Below are positions 58,380 through 64,000 of a DNA stretch of 64,000 nt, in pieces. Within the stretch, counting starts at the first letter, position 1. Each line of letters opens with the position of its first letter. A program made the position numbers and the translations under genes. The notes beneath the pieces are model-generated. The model did not search any database, was not told the DNA's origin, and saw only the letters and a program-made list of their open reading frames with translations. This stretch comes from JACCTU01 sp963809175 (lineage in GTDB: Bacteria > Actinomycetota > Thermoleophilia > Gaiellales > Gaiellaceae): contig CAWEIK010000003.1 of the NCBI GenBank assembly GCA_963809175.1, positions 744,001 to 808,000 of the forward strand, read 5' to 3'.

Positions 58380-60657
58380 TCAGCGCTCCGACCGGACCCA
58401 GAGCCGCTCGCCGTCCGACTCGACGACGACCCGGCCGTCGAGGTCGGTTCGGTAGAGCCGCAGGCCAGGCGCGTGCTCGAGCGAGGCGAGCGTCGACGCG
58501 GTCGGGTGGCCGTAGTCGTTACCGAGCCCGACCGAGATCACGGCGAGCTTCGGGTCCACGCGCTCGAGGAGCTCGGGGAGGCCCGCGTCCGCCGAGCCGT
58601 GGTGCGCGACCTTGAGGATCTCGACCGGCGGCGGGTCGAGCGGCAGCGTGACGGGCGACTCGGCGTCGGCGGTGAGCAACAGGTCGACTTGGCCGTACGA
58701 GACGAGCAGGACCGTCGCCCGGAGGTTCGGGTCCTCTCCGGGGAAGCCAGGTCCGTCGGGCCAGAGCACCGCGACCCTGAGCCGCCCGATCCGAAAGGCG
58801 TGTCCGGCCCGCGCGATCACGACGCGCACGCGGCGTCGGCGGACCTCGCGCATCGCTTCCTGCTCTTCGGGACCCGTCGTCGCGAGTCGCGGGTCGAGGA
58901 CGAAGCCGACGCGCAGCTTGCGAAGGACTTCGGCCGCGCCGCCCACGTGGTCGCGCTGCGGGTGTGTGAGGACGAGTGCGGTCAGCCGCCGCACGCCCAG
59001 GCGACGGAGCTGGTCGGCAACTCGAGCGTCGGGCGGGCCCTGGTCGACGAGGAGCCTGACGCCCGGTGCCTCGATCAGGCAGCCGTCGCCCTGACCCACG
59101 TCGAGAAACGTGACGCGCAGGCCCGCGGGCGGCGGAGGCGGATCCGGTCCCGCGCGCGCCACCCAGGCGACGAGCGTGAGCGAGCACAGGGCGAGGAGGA
59201 CGAGCGCGCGCAGCGGTCGAGGCGAACGCAGGCGTGCGAAGACCGCGACGGACAGCGCGGCGGCGACCACGGCAACGAGCGCCTTTGCGGACGAGACCTG
59301 CGCGAAGGGCAATCCCGCGACGGCCTTCGCGCACGCGATCAGGTACGCGGCGAGCCAACCGTCCACCCACGCGAGCGCGAACGCCGCCGACGGCGCGACC
59401 GGCGCGAGCAAGCCTGCGATGAGCGCGAGCCCGAGCAGTCGCGCCGACGATCGGCGCCGCCAGCGCGTTCGCGAGCACCGAGTAGACGGGGACCGCGTCG
59501 AACTGCAGCCAGAGGATCGGCGCGGTCGCAAGGCCGCACACCGACGACACCGCGAGCACGATCGCGAGCGCACGCGGGACCGGGTACCCCTCGAGCACGC
59601 GCAGGAGCGGCGGCACACCCAGGAAGATCGCCGCGACCGCGACGAAGGAGAGCTGGAAGCCGGGCTCGAGCAGCGCGTACGGGTTCCAGGCGAGCAGGAC
59701 GGCAGCGCCCGCGAGGAACAGCCACCAGCGGTCGCGGTCGCGCGCAGTGAGCCAGGCGATCGAGGCGAGGGCGCCTGCGACGCCCGCGCGGACGACCGAC
59801 GGCTGCCAGCCGACGGCGAGCACATACGCCGCGATCGCGAGCAGGATCAGCACCTCCGTAGCCCGCCGCGACAGTCGGAGCAGCCACGCGAGGAGCGCCA
59901 CTCCGGCCGCGAGCAGCGCGACGTTCTGGCCGGAGACGGCCAGCAGGTGGTAGAGACCGGACGCGCGGAACGCGTCGCGAACCTCGTCGTTCAGCCCCTC
60001 GTCCTCGCCGAGCACGACGCCCGCGAGCACGGCGCGACGCTGACCTTCGACGCCGTCCAGGCCTCGAACGAGGGCGCGGCGCAGCCGGTCGGCGAGGCCG
60101 CCGACCCCACCCCGCGCGCCGACGATCCGCCACTCGTTCGCGCGCAGCAGGACGTGCACGCCACGCCGGCGCAGGAACCTGCGCTCGTCGAAGTCCTCGC
60201 CGCGCTCGGGCTCGGCGATCTGGCCGAAGAGCTCGAGCTTGGCGCCCTGCGGCGGTGCCCGGCTGGGCGGTAGCTCCAGCTGCACCGTTTCCGACACCGC
60301 CCGGCCGCGGAAGCGCAGCACGCGCGCAGCGACGCGGACCTCGTACTTCGTGCGTCGCGCGGGGCCGGTCACGACGACGAGCGCATCACCTCCGGCGCCG
60401 ACGTCGCGCAGCAGCACGCTGCGATCGAGCACGTCGAGCCGCGCGCTCCCCCACCACCAACCCGCCAGCGCGAGCGCCACGGCGAGCAGGACGAGCCGCG
60501 CGTGCGACTCGGACACGAACGCGAGCACGGCGACCGCGGCAACGGCGAGCCCGGCGACGAGCACGCTCGAGCCACGAAACGCGTCGGCGAACGCGAGCCC
60601 ACCGACGAGCGAGCCTGCGAGCAGGTGCGGACGCCACTGCAGGAGCGCGCGCGTCAC
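58380..60657 (-). CDS. comEC: DNA uptake channel ComEC (one apparent frameshift)
   Basis: About 758 residues after removing one A near 59440 (LAAPIVGALLGLALIAG). The N-terminal part has OB-like and membrane segments with the competence signature GLYHLLAVSGQNVALLAAGV. The C-terminal metallo-beta-lactamase-like domain is TFLDVGQGDGCLIEAP, LTHPQRDHVGG and VAHHGSADAG. The usual THPHxDH reads THPQRDH, so one metal His is Gln. It imports single-stranded DNA across the membrane. Start overlaps the comEA stop. Together with comEA this indicates competence machinery. Confidence 0.9.
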
Positions 60658-61235
60658 GGCGCGACGAGCTCCGAGAGCTGCTCGAGCCGCGCCGGTCCGA
60701 TGCCGGGGATCGCGTCGAGCTCGCGGACGGAGGTGAACGCGCCGTGCTTCTCGCGGTAGTCGACGATCTTCTGGGCCGTCACCGGGCCGACACCGGGGAG
60801 CGTGTCGAGCTGCTCGATCGTCGCGCTGTTCAGATGCACCGGCCCTCCTGCGGCCTCGCCGGCGGCAGGGGCGGCGCCCGGAGGAGGACGTGCCGGCACG
60901 ACGACCTGCTGCCCGTCGGAGACGAGCGCGGCGAGGTTGATCAGCGTGAGGTCGGCCTTGGCCGTTGCGCCGCCGGCCCGGGCGACCGCGTCGGCGACGC
61001 GCTTGCCGCGCGCGAGGCGGTACAGCCCCGGCACCTGCACCGCGCCGACGACGTGGACGACGGCCGGAGGGGCGGGAACCGCGCGGATCGGCTCCGCGCC
61101 CAACGCGATCCCGGCATCGGCCGACGACGTCGCCGCGCCCGCGCCGAGCAGGAACCGCCCCGCCAGCACCAGGACGACGAGGAGCACCGCCGCGCCTGCA
61201 AGCGCGTTCGTTCGCGAGACCGAGAGCTGCGGCAT
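60654..61235 (-). CDS. comEA: competence protein ComEA
   Basis: 193 residues. One N-terminal membrane anchor (LAGAAVLLVVLVLAGRFLLG), an SLBB-like domain (VVGAVQVPGLYRLARGKRVA) and a C-terminal helix-hairpin-helix DNA-binding domain (HLNSATIEQLDTLPGVGPVT, DAIPGIGPARLEQL). Captures double-stranded DNA at the cell surface for ComEC. A 9-bp inverted repeat lies 23 bases upstream. Confidence 0.94.
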   Translation of the reverse strand: MPQLSVSRTNALAGAAVLLVVLVLAGRFLLGAGAATSSADAGIALGAEPIRAVPAPPAVVHVVGAVQVPGLYRLARGKRVADAVARAGGATAKADLTLINLAALVSDGQQVVVPARPPPGAAPAAGEAAGGPVHLNSATIEQLDTLPGVGPVTAQKIVDYREKHGAFTSVRELDAIPGIGPARLEQLSELVAP

Positions 61236-61257
61236 GTCGCCAAGCGTGGCGACAGAA

Positions 61258-61277
61258 CCGTCACACCTGTGTGACGG
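61258..61277. repeat. inverted repeat between leuS and comEA
   Basis: CCGTCACACCTGTGTGACGG: 9-bp arms (CCGTCACAC/GTGTGACGG) around CT. It lies 18 bases after the leuS stop and 23 bases before the comEA start, so it can be the leuS terminator or an operator for the com operon. The T-run is poor, which slightly favours the operator view. Confidence 0.55.
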
Positions 61278-61295
61278 CTTCGTGCCAGTTGTGTG

Positions 61296-63735
61296 TCAGT
61301 TCGTCCCGGAGGACCCGAGGACGATGTTGACGAGCTTCTGGGGCACGACGATCGTCTGTCGCACCTCCGCACCGTCGATGAAGCTGCGCACGCGCTCGGA
61401 ACCGCGCGCTGCGGCGACGAGCTCGTCCTCGGACGCGTCGGCCGGCACCTCGACCCGGTCCCGCACCTTCCCGTTGACCTGCACGACGAGCTCGAACGTC
61501 GCCCGCTCCAGCAGCGACGTGTCGGCGACCGGCCACGGCTCGGCCCACAGGCGCTCGCGGCCCAGCCGCTGCCACAGCTCCTCGGTCACGTGCGGGGCGT
61601 AGGGCTGAAGCAGCGACACCGCCGTCTCGGCCGCGAAGCGAGCCTCCGCTCCGTGCGGCTCGCGGTGCAGCTCGTTCACGAGCTCCATCACCGCTGAGAT
61701 CGCGGTGTTGAACGCGTACCGCCGGCCGACGTCGTCCGTCACCTTGGCGATCGTCGCGTGCGCCTTGCGCGTCAGCGCGCCGACCTGCGCCGTCGCCCGC
61801 CGGCGCGTTCTCCGCGACGTCGTTGACGACTCGCCACAGCCGCCGCACGAAGCGCGACATCGCCTCGACGCCTTCCGGCGTCCACTCCATGTCCTGGTCC
61901 GCAGGCCCGATGAAGAGGATGTAGAGACGAACCGGATCGGCGCCGTACTGGTCGACATAGTCGTCGGGGCCGACGGCGTTGCCGGCCCGCTTGGAGATCT
62001 TCTTGTCGCCGACCGTGACCCAGCCGTTCGAGTAGAAGGCGGCGAACGGCTCCCGGAAGCCGAGCATGCCCATGTCGTTCAGGACCTTGACGAAGTACCG
62101 CGCGTAGATCATGTGCATCGTCGCGTGGTCGACGCCGCCGATGTACAGGTCGACGGGGTTCCAGTAGTCGACGGGCTCGCGCTCGAACGGCGCGCGATCG
62201 TTGTGCGGGTCGCAGTAGCGCAGGAAGTACCACGCCGAGTCGACGAACGTGTCCATCGTCTCGGCTTCGCGCTTCGCGGGCTTGCCGCACTTCGGGCACG
62301 GCACGTTGATCCAGTCCTCCGCCTGGGCGAGCGGCGGCTTGCCCTTCGGCTTGAAGTCCTCGACGTAGGGCAGCACGACGGGCAGCTCGCTCTCCGGCAC
62401 CGGGACGATCCCGTCGGTCTCGCAGTAGACGACGGGGATCGGGCAGCCCCAGTAGCGCTGCCGCGACCAGCCCCAGTCGCGCAGCCGGTAGTTGACCGCG
62501 AAGCGCCCGCGACCCTCCGCCTCGAGCTTCTCGACGATCCGCCGGCCGCCCTCGGGCACCGACAGCCCGTCGAACCCGTTCGAGCTCACGAGCACGTCGT
62601 CCTCGGACTTCGAGACGTACGGCAGCTCGACGGCCTCGCCGTCCGCAGAACGCACGACCTCGCGCACGGGCAGTTCGTACGCCTGCGCGAACGCGAAGTC
62701 GCGCTCGTCGTGACCGGGCACGGCCATGATCGCGCCGGTGCCGTAGTCGGTCAGCACGTAGTCCGCGACGTAGACCGGCAGCAGCTCGCCGTTCACGGGG
62801 TTCACGACGTGGAAGCCGGTGAAGACGCCGGTCTTCACCTCGGCCGCCGCGCGCTCCTCGGTCTTCTTCACGGCCGCGCGCTGCACGTACGCGCGAATCT
62901 CGTCGCCGTGCTCTGCGCGCGCCGCCAGCTGCTCGACGAGCTCGTGCTCGGGCGCGAGCACGAAGAAGGTCGCGCCGAACAGCGTGTCCGGCCGCGTGGT
63001 GAACACCAGCGCGTCGAGGTCGAGCTCCTCGAGCCTGAACGAGATCTCGGCGCCATCAGAGCGTCCGATCCAGTTGCGCTGGCGCGCCTTGATCGACTCC
63101 GGCCAGTCCAGCGTCTCGAGGTCGTCCAGCAGCACCTGCGCGTAGTCGGTGATCCGGAAGAACCACTGCTCCATCAGCCGCGACTCGACGAGCGCACCGC
63201 AGCGCTCGCAACGACCGTCGGGCAGCACCTGCTCGTTGGCGAGGACGGTCTGGTCGTTCGGGCACCACTTGACGGGGGCGGCCTTGCGGTACGCGATCCC
63301 GCGCTCGAGGAACTTCAGGAAGAGCCACTGCTGCCAGCGGTAGTACCGAGGGTCATGTGTCGACAGCTCGCGCGACCAGTCGATCGCCCAGCCGATGCGG
63401 CGCATCGAGCTGCGGATGCTCGCGATGTTTCGCTCGACGATCTCGCGCGGGTGGCCGCCCTCCCGGATCGCCGCGTTCTCCGCCGGCAGGCCGAACGAGT
63501 CGAAGCCCATCGGGTGCAGCACGTGCGCGCCGCTGCGGCGGCGGAAGTGCGTCTGCACGTCGCCGATCGTGTAGACGAGCATGTGGCCCATGTGCAGCGC
63601 CCCCGACGGGTAGGGGAGCTGCTCGAGGACGTACGACTTCGGCTGGATCCGCTCGTCCGTGGCTTCGAAGGCCTGCTCGGCCTCCCAGACCTGCTGCCAC
63701 TTGGGCTCGATCGCTTGTGGGTCGTATCGGTCCAT
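61296..63735 (-). CDS. leuS: leucyl-tRNA synthetase (one apparent frameshift)
   Basis: 812 residues after deleting one base near 61797, which joins APAGDAQVGALTRKAHATIA. Class I synthetase: HIGH-type PYPSGALHMGHML, paired zinc cysteines (PDGRCERCG; CPKCGKPAKRE), editing domain with TTRPDTLFGATFF, KMSKS-type KISKRAGNAVGPDDY and an anticodon-binding end (AVSLLQPYAPHVTEELWQRL). Essential, so the frameshift must be a sequence error or read through. A leader peptide with three Leu codons and an attenuator-like hairpin precede it. Confidence 0.95.
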
Positions 63736-63746
63736 GTCCGGAGACG

Positions 63747-63769
63747 AAAACGGCCTCTGTCGAGGCCGT
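63747..63769 (-). terminator. attenuator hairpin in the leuS leader
   Basis: On the minus strand ACGGCCTC-GACA-GAGGCCGT followed by TTT, ending 11 bases before leuS ATG. It is the strongest hairpin in the leader. An upstream pairing GGAAGC/GCTTCC (63799-63804 with 63771-63776) lies between the leader peptide and this hairpin. An intrinsic attenuator controlled by the leader peptide is inferred. Confidence 0.6.
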
Positions 63770-63808
63770 CGGAAGCTGTCGCGGGGTCTGCCGCGTCGGC
63801 TTCCTGCG

Positions 63809-63832
63809 CTAGAGAAGGAGCTCCTTCCGCAT
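63809..63832 (-). CDS. leuS leader peptide MRKELLL
   Basis: ATG 63832 reads MRKELLL then TAG: three consecutive leucine codons (CTC CTT CTC) just before the stop, within the leader of leuS. Typical of ribosome-mediated attenuation: with little Leu-tRNA the ribosome stalls on these codons and alters folding downstream. A -10-like TAGATT (63841-63846) ends 8 bases before ATG, so the leader message may itself be leaderless. Confidence 0.6.
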   Translation of the reverse strand: MRKELLL

Positions 63833-63868
63833 TTGCGCTGAATCTAGCAGGGGGCGACAATCGACGCC

Positions 63869-64000
63869 ATGAGCGACTACACGCATCTCAACTTGAAAGA
63901 GGTCGAGGACCAGGCCCCGAAGTTCGGCCTCTCCCCCGACCTGGAGTTCCGGATGGGCCGGGTGCCGCTGGACATGGAAAACGCCGGCCTCAGCTACGTA
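63869..64000 (+). CDS. cupin-domain protein, N-terminus only
   Basis: ATG 63869 begins MSDYTHLNLKEVEDQAPKFG, then LSPDLEFRMGRVPLDMENAG, running off the window after 44 codons. The pattern EDxAPKFGLxPxLExR...LSY is that of small actinobacterial cupin-domain proteins (a single beta-barrel). Its first metal-binding motif would lie beyond the edge. Divergent from leuS (36 bases to the leader peptide). Confidence 0.6.
   Translation, partial: MSDYTHLNLKEVEDQAPKFGLSPDLEFRMGRVPLDMENAGLSYV

Noticed and set aside
63736..63868. T-box riboswitch for leuS
   Set aside because: No AGGGTGG-type T-box sequence or specifier loop seen; the Leu-codon leader explains the region better.

Overview
High-GC, gene-dense bacterial chromosome segment, most likely Actinomycetota and probably class Thermoleophilia (my inference from GC-rich codon use, leaderless-looking promoters, a BTAD-type regulator, STAND/WD40 and cyclase-ATPase-TPR proteins, and a DgkA-PAP2 fusion; no marker tree was possible). 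There is no phage, IS element, CRISPR array or rRNA. One tRNA, tRNA-Leu(CAA), is present. Layout: 1-4.3 kb uvrB, an MFS exporter divergent from its TetR regulator, and a DUF1360 protein. 4.3-10 kb a translationally coupled pair, BTAD-SIR2 followed by membrane-anchored nSTAND ATPase-WD40, the best candidate for a little-described signalling or conflict system. 10-15 kb an M23 lipoprotein, then a leftward operon of a ribbon-helix-helix regulator, a 34-residue microprotein, a DUF4097 protein and two MFS exporters. 15-20.4 kb a class III cyclase-ATPase-TPR protein, then rpsA-coaE-lytic transglycosylase. 20.4-26.3 kb an unrecognised secreted protein and two exported hydrolases (5'-nucleotidase and ExeM-like nuclease) that look like an extracellular DNA/phosphate scavenging pair. 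26.4-30.5 kb polA and a LarA-like protein. 30.5-36 kb livKHMGF for branched-chain amino acids, with a well-formed promoter, palindrome and hairpins. 36-41 kb tRNA-Leu, a PFK with PPi-type residues, a spermidine-synthase-like, glycosyltransferase and IGPS-like operon, and a DUF1707 protein. 41-44.3 kb deoC with two aldehyde dehydrogenase genes. 44.5-45.3 kb an FRG-domain protein. 45.4-57 kb a housekeeping run, murJ-lepA-hemW-hrcA-dnaJ-prmA-hit-yqeY, then phoH-ybeY-dgkA/pap2-cdd-era. 57-64 kb rpsT, holA-comEC-comEA, leuS with a leader peptide and attenuator, and the start of a cupin gene. A striking property of this copy of the sequence is that about a dozen otherwise well-preserved genes, including essential leuS, are interrupted by single-base frameshifts. 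Nearly all can be repaired by removing exactly one base that does not lie in a long homopolymer. I treat these as probable sequence errors and annotate the repaired genes across their full span. Core machinery (replication, translation, cell-wall lipid cycle, competence) sits beside nutrient uptake (liv), nucleoside/deoxyribose use (cdd, deoC, ALDH, 5'-nucleotidase, nuclease) and several efflux pumps. Many adjacent genes overlap by 4 nt (ATGA or GTGA), implying translational coupling in long leftward operons.
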